Source: JANNFX01 sp031380225
GTDB taxonomy: Bacteria > Pseudomonadota > Alphaproteobacteria > Rhizobiales > Hyphomicrobiaceae
Direction: 5' to 3'
Assembly (NCBI GenBank): GCA_031380225.1
Contig: JANNFX010000268.1
Coordinates: 1-12,305, forward strand
DNA: 12,305 nucleotides
The notes under the pieces were generated by a model, which was given only the letters and a program-made list of their open reading frames with translations, had not been told where the DNA came from and did not search any database. Below are positions 1-7,940 of this stretch, piece after piece (position 1 is the first letter of the stretch; each line of letters starts with the position of its first letter). A program made the translations under genes and the position numbers.

Positions 1-1
1 C

Positions 2-307
2 ATTGCCGCTTGCATGGAGGTGCGCATAGGCCACGACGTTTTGATCGGAGAATACGTTACCATCCGCGATCAAGATCATGACTACCGCGCTGAAGGTCCA
101 GTCCGCTTGGCCGCGACGAAATCATCGCCGATCCGGATCGGCAATAACGTCTGGATTGGCGCCAAGGCCACCATCACACGCGGTGTCACAATTGGCGACA
201 ACGCCGTCGTCGCCGCCAACGCCGTCGTCAGCCGCGATGTTGCAGCAGGAGCGGTCGTTGGCGGTATACCAGCCGTCGAACTAAAAAGCAGCGATGGTGC
301 ACGTTGA
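2..307 (+). CDS. Hexapeptide-repeat (left-handed beta-helix) acyltransferase, 3' end only
   Basis: This is the C-terminal part, about 101 codons, of a left-handed beta-helix acyltransferase; the frame is open through the left edge, so the true start lies outside the window. Such enzymes (the CysE/NodL/WbbJ group) transfer acetyl from acetyl-CoA to a hydroxyl or amino group, here most likely on a sugar. The visible part shows imperfect [IV]-G-x-x-x-x hexapeptide turns, including IGNNVWIGAKATI and VTIGDNAVVAANAVV, and ends in the usual GGIPA closing motif of the acetyl-CoA pocket. A DQDHDY segment carries the histidine at the position of the catalytic His of this family. The stop overlaps the next start by four bases (TTGA), which suggests translational coupling to the glycosyltransferase. 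Family assignment is firm; the acceptor sugar and acyl group are inferred from context only. Confidence 0.9.
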   Translation: MAACMEVRIGHDVLIGEYVTIRDQDHDYRAEGPVRLAATKSSPIRIGNNVWIGAKATITRGVTIGDNAVVAANAVVSRDVAAGAVVGGIPAVELKSSDGAR

Positions 308-1464
308 GCAGTGGTCCAGCATCCAGTGACACTCGCAAAATCGCGCTCGTTCTGCCCAACCTCGCAGGCGGTGGAGCCGAGCGGCTTAATCTCTTCTTGG
401 CCGAGGAGTTTATAGTTCGTGGTTACAAAGTTGAATTCGCCTTGATGGACGTTACAGGCGATCTTTTGCAATACTTGCCAGACGGCGCCACCATTGCTGA
501 CCTCGGCGCCAAGCGGATGCGCAATGTTCCAGCTGCGTTTGCGGCGTATCTGAAACGCAGCCAACCCGCAGCAATTGTCGCTAACATGTGGCCGCTGACG
601 GTGATGTGCGTGGCCGGGCGCCGCCTTGCACACGGTCGTGGACGCCTCGTTGTTGTTGATCACAATACGTTGTCATTGCAGTATGGGGCGGCTGGCCGCC
701 TTCACAACGGACTATTACGCGGCACCCTCGCAACGGCCTATCGCGCCGCCGACGGACGCATCGGCGTATCGTCCGGAGTTGCCAACGATTTGGCCCGGCT
801 GTCCGGAATTCCAAAGCATCATTTCACGGTCGTCAATAATCCCGTACCGGCGCCGTCAACGTCGGCAAGCGCTGAGAGTTTAGTCAAAGTTGACGCCCTA
901 TGGGGTTCAGGATCTGGCCACCGCATCCTTGCCGCCGGTTCAATGAAACCACAAAAGAATCACGCGCTTTTGATCCGCGCCTTTGCAAAGCTGCTCAAAA
1001 CTCGTGATGCGCGCCTAATGATCCTCGGGGAGGGGCCATTGCGGGCCGAACTTGAAGCATTGGTCAAGTCCGAAGGCCTAATTGGCAAAGTCGTCATGCC
1101 GGGTTTTGTCAGCGATCCGACGGCCTATTACCGATCAGCCAACCTGTTCGTGCTGTCGTCTGACTACGAAGGCTTCGGCAACGTGATTGTTGAAGCATTG
1201 GCATGCGGAATACCGGTTGTTTCGACAGATTGCCCATCCGGCCCCGCTGAAATTTTGGACGGAGGACGTTACGGCCGCTTGGTTCCAGTTGGCGACGCGG
1301 ATGCGCTTGCAGATGCGATGTCGATTGCACTGCAAACGCCTTTCGATCCTGAATTATTGAAGCGCCGCGCAGCTAATTTCACTCCGGAAAAGGCCGCCGA
1401 TCAGTATTTGAAACTCCTGTTTCCTGACGCGAACACTGCTTCAGCAAAGAGCAAAACTGTATGA
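304..1464 (+). CDS. GT4 family glycosyltransferase
   Basis: This 386-residue protein is a GT-B fold retaining glycosyltransferase that would transfer a sugar from a nucleotide donor to a lipid-linked oligosaccharide at the cytoplasmic membrane face. Residues 12-30 hold the N-terminal beta strand and glycine-rich loop (GGGAERLNL, 22-30) that binds the acceptor side. The C-terminal donor domain has GSMKPQKNH (212-220), LGEGPL (241-246) and an intact E-x7-E motif (EGFGNVIVE, 289-297), followed by ACGIPVVSTDCPSGPAEI. The start is a TTG overlapping the upstream stop by four bases. It is chosen because the conserved core begins only ten residues later and no ATG lies near; the first in-frame Met is residue 48, inside the domain. 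No signal peptide or membrane span is evident. Donor and acceptor sugars cannot be read from the sequence. Confidence 0.92.
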   Translation: MSSGPASSDTRKIALVLPNLAGGGAERLNLFLAEEFIVRGYKVEFALMDVTGDLLQYLPDGATIADLGAKRMRNVPAAFAAYLKRSQPAAIVANMWPLTVMCVAGRRLAHGRGRLVVVDHNTLSLQYGAAGRLHNGLLRGTLATAYRAADGRIGVSSGVANDLARLSGIPKHHFTVVNNPVPAPSTSASAESLVKVDALWGSGSGHRILAAGSMKPQKNHALLIRAFAKLLKTRDARLMILGEGPLRAELEALVKSEGLIGKVVMPGFVSDPTAYYRSANLFVLSSDYEGFGNVIVEALACGIPVVSTDCPSGPAEILDGGRYGRLVPVGDADALADAMSIALQTPFDPELLKRRAANFTPEKAADQYLKLLFPDANTASAKSKTV

Positions 1465-2231
1465 TTGAAAAAGTAAAAACAGCCGCCTGGTTTTTGAGAC
1501 GGCCGACCCATTGGGCACAGGCCAGTGAATTGGGGCTGAGGAAGTTGCGGCCCAATCGGGATGGCGCCTTATATGCCGCTGATGCACGATCCTGGGCTCA
1601 GTCACGCGCCGTCTCAATTTCCGAAGCCTTAGTATCCGTCGGGCTCAGCTCGCCGGCTGTTCCAGAATTGCCAGCAAGCATTCTCGCAGAAGCACAATCG
1701 CGCGCTGACAAATCCAATGTGAAAATGGGTGGACCTGGCGACATCGGACTGCTCTATGCCGTGACCAAACTTTCTGGCGCGCGCCGTGTTGTCGAAACCG
1801 GCGTCGCGTACGGTTGGTCGAGCCTCGCTATTCTCGCCGGACTTGAGGGCCGCGACGGCGCTCGCCTGATCAGTGTCGACATGCCGTATCCTAAAATGAA
1901 CAACGAGGCTTTCGTCGGCATCGCTGTCCCTGACCGGCTCCGTCGTGGATGGGAGATTGTGCGCGAACCAGATCGTCATGGTCTTAAAAAGGCAATCTCG
2001 CGATTGGGCAGCTCAATCGAGCTCTGCCATTACGATTCCGACAAGTCTTATTGGGGCCGCCAGTACGGATTCCGTTTGATGTGGGACGCTTTGCTTCCTG
2101 GCGGGATTTTCATTTCCGACGATATCCAAGACAACCTCGCCTTCAAGGAATTCGTTGAGGTCCAGCAGGCCGCGTTCGCCGTCACAGAGTATCAAAACAA
2201 GTTCGTCGGCGTGGTGCGTAAAAATGGATGA
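1461..2231 (+). CDS. Class I SAM-dependent methyltransferase (Methyltransf_24 type)
   Basis: This 256-residue protein has a Rossmann-fold SAM-binding domain after an N-terminal extension of about 90 residues. Motif I is VVETGVAYGWSS (110-121), and the acidic residue that would bind the SAM ribose is D140 in ISVD. HYDSDKSYWG (190-199) and LLPGGIFISDD (211-221) match the metal-dependent Methyltransf_24/O-methyltransferase pattern, in which acidic residues after motif III hold a divalent cation. In sugar clusters such proteins often O-methylate a glycosyl residue, as in the MycE/TylF-related macrolide sugar methyltransferases; that role is inference here. The ATG start overlaps the previous stop by four bases (ATGA), and the gene ends eight bases inside the next one. 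It may modify the oligosaccharide built by the neighbouring glycosyltransferases. Confidence 0.88.
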   Translation: MIEKVKTAAWFLRRPTHWAQASELGLRKLRPNRDGALYAADARSWAQSRAVSISEALVSVGLSSPAVPELPASILAEAQSRADKSNVKMGGPGDIGLLYAVTKLSGARRVVETGVAYGWSSLAILAGLEGRDGARLISVDMPYPKMNNEAFVGIAVPDRLRRGWEIVREPDRHGLKKAISRLGSSIELCHYDSDKSYWGRQYGFRLMWDALLPGGIFISDDIQDNLAFKEFVEVQQAAFAVTEYQNKFVGVVRKNG

Positions 2232-3177
2232 GCAGATCGTCAGCGCTGTTGACGGACAAGCTGTGAAGCGCGTCTATACGTTCAACCCCGTCACCGCATG
2301 CAATATGTGCGGCGCGCCTGCAGCGAACGCCGAAGTCTTAGGTCTGCGCCTCAATCAATCGCAGGGACAGCAGCCGCGCGGCAAGCGTGGCATCGCCGTT
2401 ACAATTTGCCGCTGCCGGAATTGCTGCCTCGTATTTACCGATCCGCAACCTGTCCCGCCGTCAATTGCCGATCATTATGGCATCCCACCTGAAACCTACT
2501 GGCAAAAAACCCGGCTGGATCCTGACCCCAAATACTTCACCAACCAAATCACAACAGCGAAGCGGTTACTGAACTTTACGCCGGGCATGCGTGCCATCGA
2601 TGTCGGCGTCGGTCTGGGCAAGGCTGTCAGAGCCATGCAAAACGCTGGCTTCGAGGTATCTGGTTTTGAACCATCGGAACCGTTCCACCGCAAGGCCCTT
2701 CAATTCCTTGCCATGGACGACTCCAAGATCAAACTCGGTTCAGTTGAAGATGTTGAATTTGATCCGGGGCAGGCTGACTTCGTCACCTTCGGCGCTGTAC
2801 TCGAACACCTCTATGATCCCTCCGCTGCGATCGCCAAGGCACTGCGTTGGTTGAAGCCAGGCGGCATCATTCACGCCGAAGTACCGAACGCCAATCATCT
2901 CATCAGCCGGATCATCAATGGCTACTATCGCGCTATCGGCACGAGTTACGTAACCAACTTGTCGCCAATGCACATGCCATTTCATTTGTTCGAATTCACA
3001 CTCGACACGTTCCGCAGAAACGGCGCCCGTCAAGGGTATGCTGTTGACGAGCATACGGTCGATGTCTGCTCGATCTATAATATTCCGCGGCCGCTCCACC
3101 CACTGTTACGACGGATCATGGAGCGCAATAAAACGGGCATGCAGTTGACGGTTTGGCTGCGCAAGGCGGGTGACTAA
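2224..3177 (+). CDS. Class I SAM-dependent methyltransferase with N-terminal zinc ribbon
   Basis: This 317-residue protein pairs an N-terminal Cys cluster with a Methyltransf_23-type domain. C26-x2-C29 and C64-x2-C67, with extra Cys at 62 and 68, look like a zinc ribbon, as in many sugar-cluster methyltransferases (the C-methyltransferase TylC3/NovU and cephalosporin-hydroxylase-linked groups share such an N-terminal module). Motif I is IDVGVGLG (125-132), the acidic position is E149 in FEPSEP, AVLEHLYDP (191-199) is motif II/post-II, and LKPGGIIHAEVPN (210-222) is motif III. MHMPFHLFEFTLDTF (249-263) is the conserved C-terminal histidine-rich segment. The ATG at 2224 is preferred over one 69 bases upstream, which would lie deep inside the previous gene and add an unconserved Arg/Ser-rich leader. 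It overlaps the upstream gene by eight bases. The substrate is unknown, probably a nucleotide sugar or glycan. Confidence 0.88.
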   Translation: MDEQIVSAVDGQAVKRVYTFNPVTACNMCGAPAANAEVLGLRLNQSQGQQPRGKRGIAVTICRCRNCCLVFTDPQPVPPSIADHYGIPPETYWQKTRLDPDPKYFTNQITTAKRLLNFTPGMRAIDVGVGLGKAVRAMQNAGFEVSGFEPSEPFHRKALQFLAMDDSKIKLGSVEDVEFDPGQADFVTFGAVLEHLYDPSAAIAKALRWLKPGGIIHAEVPNANHLISRIINGYYRAIGTSYVTNLSPMHMPFHLFEFTLDTFRRNGARQGYAVDEHTVDVCSIYNIPRPLHPLLRRIMERNKTGMQLTVWLRKAGD

Positions 3178-3180
3178 ACA

Positions 3181-5850
3181 GTGGGTGTAGTGAGGAAGCC
3201 GGGTTCTAGTATCAGCCGGACTACCATGGCCGGTTTGGTCTCGTCGGCAATTGCCGTGTGCGCGCTGGTATTTTTCAATCAAGCACGGGATCCAAATCTT
3301 GGTCCGAAAAGACTGGCCAACTTTGCATCTCATTGCACAGATCGCCCATGTCCGGAACTATATGGCGGCACAATTGCGGTTCCCCCTAATTTGGCGGCCA
3401 ACAAGCGGCTGGCGCCTGCGATTTCTGACCTCAGTCAGTATCTTCACGCCATGACAGGGCAAGATTTTCTGGTCACCTCTCCAGCAAATGGTTCTTCGGT
3501 AAATCTGATCCTGACGGGAGCCGGAAGCGCTGTGCCGTCCACGGCAGCTAAGCGCCTCGCAGGCAAAGGTCTCGAAGCATTTGTCATCGAAGCCACGGCG
3601 TCGGGCCTTGAGATCACCGCCAACGATGTCCAAGGCCTATCGCATGGAATTTACTATTATCTCGAGCAACTCGGCGTCCGTTGGCTTTTGCCAGGCGCGA
3701 ATTGGACTGTAGTACCCAACCGCAGTGATGTCCGCCTGACAATCGACCGCCTTGTTGCACCACAGTTCAAGGTCCGAAGCTATGCTGGAACGGGTGGGTT
3801 CTACTCATGGCGGTGGGGCCGGAAATATGCGCAATCGAAAGAGACCGAGACACAAACGGCAAATTGGATTCGCAGGCTGCGATATGGCGGAGAATATTCA
3901 CTCGGCTCCCACACTGGCGAGGCGTTCATCTCCGATCCGGAAATCTTGAAAATCCTGGAACAGCACCCCGAGTATCTGGCCAAGATTGGCGGGTCATGGT
4001 CGCCGCTTTACGTGCAAGACAAATCCGGAAAGTCAGTCCCAAATGTCCTCGCTAAACTCAATGCAGGAAATGCAGACGTGGTATCGATGTACTGTGATTG
4101 GACATTGAAAAAACTCCGCTTGGCACGCGCAAGTGCCGATCGCCGGCGTCATTTTTCTGTGTCAGTGGAGCCGTCGGACGGCGGCCACTACGGCGATAAA
4201 TCAGCAGACCAGCCCGGTGACGGGTCCGCAAGTGACCAAACATTTCACATTGCGAACACATGCGCGAAGGCCGTCCGCTCGGAATTTCCAGATGCCTCCG
4301 TCGTGCTACTCGCCTACGCAGGACACGCTGCGCCGCCATCTTTCCCGCTCGAACCCAACGTGATTGTCCAGGTCGCGCCCTATGCATTCCAAGACATGCC
4401 GCCTGACGAATTGATCGCCGCCTGGCATGTCAAGGCTCAGCGGTTGGCACTTTATGATTATTGGTCCATTCCCGACTGGAGCCATGATGAGCCGGTCTTC
4501 GACTATCTTTCAATCGGCAATAAACTTCGGAGCTGGCACGCAAGCGGTATCGAGGCATTGAATGCGGAATCGACTTACGGGGCCGGTGCTATGGGCCTTG
4601 GGCACTACGTCGCCTCGCATTTGATGTGGTCGCTCGATCAGGACGAAAAGGCGCTTGTCGAAAATTGGTACGACGCTGCATTCGGTCCAGCCAAGGCGCC
4701 GATGAAGCGCATGCTTCAACGATGGGCTATGTCGTTCAATCTCACAGCAGCTGAACTTGGCGTGTCTTATCGCGATCTCAGTATAGCTCTGAAGTTAGCT
4801 AAAGGCCGTGCTGATGTTAGTGCACGTGTTGCTGATTTTGGGCGTTACTTGCAGTATTTGCGATTGCGCTACGAGTTGGAACTTGAACCTGATCCTTCGG
4901 CAAAGCCACAACGGGCGTTGGCGCTGACCCAGCACCTGGTTGAAATTGACAATTCTCTGATGGTTCACGGCACGCGTAACATTGATCTCTACCGGCGTAA
5001 ATTCTCAGTCATTGACACTGAATTTGATCTCTCAAATCCGGCTCAACCTGGACCCGGCTGGGCGCGTGTCAAGCGACCCGGCGATGCTGATATCGCGCGA
5101 CTGATCAACGATGGGCTGTCACTCTATCCGGAGTCGGATATCGAGCCGATGCAGTTCACGGGAGGTCTTGTGCCGGTCGCAAAGACAGTCGCACCCGCCG
5201 CTGCTAGCCCAGAATTTGGGCCCGAGATGCCGGTTGCAGGCAATCTTGAAGTATCGGTGACTATACCGGCTGGGCTCGATGCTTTGCCAATTAGGGTCAC
5301 GCGATTGGTCGGCATCCAGATACGTGCGACCGATATCAACGGCAGCGTCGTCGCGACAGGAACGGTCACACAAGGAGCCGGCCGCACCGATTGGGCCGAG
5401 ATTTCATTGGCGCTGCTGCCAGGCCAGTACCGGATCAACTTCAGGCCGGCTGGCGGCCGCGCCCGCGGATTCTATAGCTTCCAAACTCTGCGCGATGTCC
5501 CGGTGACTTTGACAAAATTTTTATCGCCAAAGGGAACACCGTCGCCTCGTCTCTATTTCTATGTTCCGCCGGGGCTCAAAAACTTAGCTATGTACTACCC
5601 GCTCGGCGATTTCGGCGGGGTCTTTAGGTTCGGAATACGTGACCCAGATAGCAAACTTGTGCAACCCAGGTACGCCGACTTGCACCGCACGATTGTTGTG
5701 CCAATCGCAGCTGGACAAGATGGTAAGGTGTGGTCACTGGAACGTTCGGTTTCGCCAAGCCAGCCGCACTTGATGCTCAACGCGCCGCAGGCATTTTCTC
5801 TCGCACCTGAGACATTGATGGTGCCCGCCAGCGCTCTGAAGGGTGGCTAA
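3181..5850 (+). CDS. DUF4838 domain protein, membrane-anchored, GH67-N-like region
   Basis: This 889-residue protein is probably extracytoplasmic. A short basic N-terminus is followed by one hydrophobic segment at about 16-33 (a signal anchor or uncleaved signal peptide). Residues 60-190 resemble the N-terminal alpha/beta domain seen before alpha-glucuronidase-like proteins, with a typical DVQGLSHGIYYYLEQLGVRW segment (149-168). The middle (about 200-510) matches the DUF4838 pattern: SVSVEPSDGGHYGD (326-339), then a segment with ESTYGAGAMGLGHYVASHLMW (463-483, quoted here in part as STYGAGAMGLGHYVASHLMW) and a following NWYDAAFGP. Residues 680-889 are beta-rich and could be one or two carbohydrate-binding-like sandwiches. 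GTG 3181 lies three bases after the previous stop; ATG 3226 (Met16) is an alternative that still keeps the hydrophobic segment. DUF4838 has no agreed activity; a glycoside-hydrolase-like role on the operon's polysaccharide is inference. Confidence 0.8.
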   Translation: MGVVRKPGSSISRTTMAGLVSSAIAVCALVFFNQARDPNLGPKRLANFASHCTDRPCPELYGGTIAVPPNLAANKRLAPAISDLSQYLHAMTGQDFLVTSPANGSSVNLILTGAGSAVPSTAAKRLAGKGLEAFVIEATASGLEITANDVQGLSHGIYYYLEQLGVRWLLPGANWTVVPNRSDVRLTIDRLVAPQFKVRSYAGTGGFYSWRWGRKYAQSKETETQTANWIRRLRYGGEYSLGSHTGEAFISDPEILKILEQHPEYLAKIGGSWSPLYVQDKSGKSVPNVLAKLNAGNADVVSMYCDWTLKKLRLARASADRRRHFSVSVEPSDGGHYGDKSADQPGDGSASDQTFHIANTCAKAVRSEFPDASVVLLAYAGHAAPPSFPLEPNVIVQVAPYAFQDMPPDELIAAWHVKAQRLALYDYWSIPDWSHDEPVFDYLSIGNKLRSWHASGIEALNAESTYGAGAMGLGHYVASHLMWSLDQDEKALVENWYDAAFGPAKAPMKRMLQRWAMSFNLTAAELGVSYRDLSIALKLAKGRADVSARVADFGRYLQYLRLRYELELEPDPSAKPQRALALTQHLVEIDNSLMVHGTRNIDLYRRKFSVIDTEFDLSNPAQPGPGWARVKRPGDADIARLINDGLSLYPESDIEPMQFTGGLVPVAKTVAPAAASPEFGPEMPVAGNLEVSVTIPAGLDALPIRVTRLVGIQIRATDINGSVVATGTVTQGAGRTDWAEISLALLPGQYRINFRPAGGRARGFYSFQTLRDVPVTLTKFLSPKGTPSPRLYFYVPPGLKNLAMYYPLGDFGGVFRFGIRDPDSKLVQPRYADLHRTIVVPIAAGQDGKVWSLERSVSPSQPHLMLNAPQAFSLAPETLMVPASALKGG
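5838..5846 (+). promoter_or_regulatory. Ribosome binding site of the GTG-started glycosyltransferase gene at 5854
   Basis: GAAGGGTGG is the clearest purine-rich Shine-Dalgarno-like stretch at any junction in the window. It lies inside the last codons of the DUF4838 gene, seven bases before the GTG at 5854. It supports that GTG as the true start even though no ATG is available. The other junctions show only weak matches and probably rely on coupling to the upstream stop codon. Confidence 0.5.
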
Positions 5851-5853
5851 GCC

Positions 5854-7086
5854 GTGCCGCGCTTAGCCGTGCTCTATATTACGTATGACGGACTATTGGA
5901 GCCGCTTGGTCAAAGCCAAGTGCTGGCCTATCTCGAAAAACTGGCGCCAAATTTCGACATCCATATCTTGTCATTTGAAAAACAAGCTGACCGCAACAAC
6001 GTGGCGCGAATGAACGCGATGCGGCGGCGCGTGACGGCAGCGGGCCTTGGCTGGACTCCGATGGCATATCACAAATCGCCGTCTGCTCCGGCTACCGCTT
6101 ATGACATTGCGGCGGGGTCATTGGTGGCCGTCAAACTAGCGCGCGCAAAGCGCATCGGACTCGTTCACGCACGCTCGTATATCCCATCGCTTATGGCGCT
6201 GGCCGTCAAGAAGGCGACTGGGGCGAAGTTCCTATTCGACATTCGTGGCTTTTGGGCCGATGAGCGTGTCGATGGTGGGTTGTGGCTACGCGAAGGCCAG
6301 CTGTTCCGCGCCGCCAAGGCCTGCGAGCGCCGCTTTTTTCTCGCGGCCGACCATGTCGTGGCTCTGACGAATGCGTCCGCGCGCGTGATCGAACGCTTCG
6401 ACTATCTGAAGGGCAAGCTGCCGCCTTTGACCGTGATCCCGACCTGCGCCGATCTAGAACAATTTGATCTGCCACAAAAGCCGCGAGGTCAGCCGTTCAC
6501 GTTCGGCTATGTCGGCTCCGTTGGCACTTGGTATTTGTTCGATGAGACACTGGTCGCATTTACCGCAATTTTGGCGAAGCAACCGGACGCCAAACTGCTG
6601 ATAGTGAACCGCAACGAGCACAAAATAATTCGCGATTCAGTAAAGCGTGCCGGCATCGGCGAACAACACTTGGAACTGGCCGCCTCTGAGCATCGCGATG
6701 TTCCGGGCTTTATTGCGCGCATGCATGCGGCGTCAGCAATCATCAAGCCGTGCTATTCGAAACTCTCAAGCGCGCCGACCAAGTTGGCCGAATACCTCGG
6801 ATGCGGCGTGCCGTGTCTCGGCAATACCGGCGTCGGCGATATGGAGGAAATTCTGGAAGGCAACCGCGTTGGCGTCGCGATGACCGGCTTCAAGTCTGCT
6901 GACATTGAGAATGCCGTGGACCGTCTGCTCGACTTGACGCGCGAGCCGGCATTGGCCGAACGCTGCCGCGCGACGGCCTTGCGCCTATTCTCTCTCAACA
7001 CTGGCGCCGATGCCTACCGGGCGATTTACGATGGCCTTGCCGGAGAGCGCCCCGTGATCCAGCGCGCCAAGATAGAGGCACACTGA
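5854..7086 (+). CDS. GT4 family glycosyltransferase (LGQSQV type)
   Basis: This 410-residue GT-B glycosyltransferase begins with the LYITYDGLLEPLGQSQVLAY pattern (7-26), characteristic of one GT4 subgroup common in exopolysaccharide operons. HARSYIPSLMA (105-115) and FDIRGFWADERVDGG (128-142) are further conserved blocks of the acceptor domain. The donor domain shows FGYVGSVGTWY (217-227) and SSAPTKLAEYLGCGVP (305-320). Glu313 fills the second position of the usual E-x7-E motif, but the residue eight before it is Ser305, so the first Glu is absent; an IKPxxSK...PTKLAEYL pattern is, to my knowledge, usual for this subgroup and not a sign of inactivity. GTG 5854 sits three bases after the upstream stop and has a good ribosome binding site. 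No membrane segment is seen. It probably adds one sugar of the repeat unit; the sugar is unknown. Confidence 0.92.
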   Translation: MPRLAVLYITYDGLLEPLGQSQVLAYLEKLAPNFDIHILSFEKQADRNNVARMNAMRRRVTAAGLGWTPMAYHKSPSAPATAYDIAAGSLVAVKLARAKRIGLVHARSYIPSLMALAVKKATGAKFLFDIRGFWADERVDGGLWLREGQLFRAAKACERRFFLAADHVVALTNASARVIERFDYLKGKLPPLTVIPTCADLEQFDLPQKPRGQPFTFGYVGSVGTWYLFDETLVAFTAILAKQPDAKLLIVNRNEHKIIRDSVKRAGIGEQHLELAASEHRDVPGFIARMHAASAIIKPCYSKLSSAPTKLAEYLGCGVPCLGNTGVGDMEEILEGNRVGVAMTGFKSADIENAVDRLLDLTREPALAERCRATALRLFSLNTGADAYRAIYDGLAGERPVIQRAKIEAH

Positions 7087-7094
7087 CCGCAATT

Positions 7095-7940
7095 ATGGGT
7101 GATCTTAAAAAGCAAAACGCCGACGCGGCAACGGTTGCAAGTTTTGGCGACGAATGGACGAGGTTCGATCAAACCGCGCTTGACGCGAGCGAACTCCAGG
7201 TCATGTTCGATAAATATTTTAGCGTTTTTCCGTGGACACGGCTTCCAGCTGACGCTGAAGGCTTCGATATGGGCTGTGGCAGTGGGCGGTGGGCTAAGCT
7301 GGTTGCGCCGCGGGTTGGAACGTTGAATTGTGCCGATGCCAGCTCCGAGGCATTAGCCGTCGCCAAGAGTTCGCTTTCAGATCTAAAAAACGTACGCTTT
7401 GTCCACGGCAGCGTTGATCAGGTGCCGATTGCCAAAGGCAGTCAGGATTTTGGTTATTCGCTCGGCGTCTTGCATCACATCCCGGATACGGCTGCGGCAT
7501 TGGCATCCTGCACAGAGTTATTAAAGCCCGGCGCACCGTTTTTGGTCTATCTCTACTACCGGTTCGATAACCGGCCTTTGTGGTTTCGCGTGCTGTGGCG
7601 CATCAGCGAATTAGGGCGCGCTGCAATTAGTCCGCTTCCAAGCGCGATCAAGCATGTCGTCACGGATGTGATCGCGATCACGGTTTACTGGCCGCTAGCA
7701 AGACTGGCAAAGGCCGCTGTTCGCATGGGGTTCGACACTTCCCGGCTACCGCTCTCATTCTATCGCAACGCGAGCCTATACACGATGCGCACCGACAGCC
7801 GCGACCGCTTCGGCACACCGCTGGAGCAACGCTTCACAAGACCAGAAATAAAAGCCATGATGGAAAACGCCGGCTTGCAAGACATCACGTTCTCTGATGC
7901 CGAGCCGTATTGGTGTGCGGTTGGAACCCGGCGCGCGTGA
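7095..7940 (+). CDS. Class I SAM-dependent methyltransferase (Methyltransf_11/25 type)
   Basis: This 281-residue protein is the third methyltransferase of the operon and differs in architecture from the other two. A short N-terminal FGDEWTRFDQ segment (17-26) precedes motif I, FDMGCGSGRWAK (57-68). Asp81 in CADAS is the likely SAM-ribose ligand, SLGVLHHIPD (122-131) is motif II/post-II, and LLKPGAPFLVYLYY (142-155) is motif III. Residues about 160-235 form a largely hydrophobic and helical insert that may cover the active site or touch the membrane. DRFGTPLEQRFTRPEIKAMM (237-256) is the conserved C-terminal block, usual in this subgroup, that precedes the last strands. The ATG follows the previous stop by eight bases, and the gene ends in a four-base GTGA overlap with the next. 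It could methylate a glycan hydroxyl or carboxyl; this cannot be resolved from sequence. Confidence 0.9.
   Translation: MGDLKKQNADAATVASFGDEWTRFDQTALDASELQVMFDKYFSVFPWTRLPADAEGFDMGCGSGRWAKLVAPRVGTLNCADASSEALAVAKSSLSDLKNVRFVHGSVDQVPIAKGSQDFGYSLGVLHHIPDTAAALASCTELLKPGAPFLVYLYYRFDNRPLWFRVLWRISELGRAAISPLPSAIKHVVTDVIAITVYWPLARLAKAAVRMGFDTSRLPLSFYRNASLYTMRTDSRDRFGTPLEQRFTRPEIKAMMENAGLQDITFSDAEPYWCAVGTRRA

Noticed and set aside
82..663. Long minus-strand open frame of 193 codons
   Set aside because: It lies across the acyltransferase and first glycosyltransferase, both with clear motifs on the + strand. Its translation is low-complexity in Ala/Thr/Arg with no recognisable domain, as expected for an antisense shadow.
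2228..2231. ATGA overlap at the end of the first methyltransferase as the start of the next gene
   Set aside because: The ATG at 2228 is in a different frame from the zinc-ribbon methyltransferase. The in-frame start is the ATG at 2224, giving an eight-base ATGGATGA overlap.
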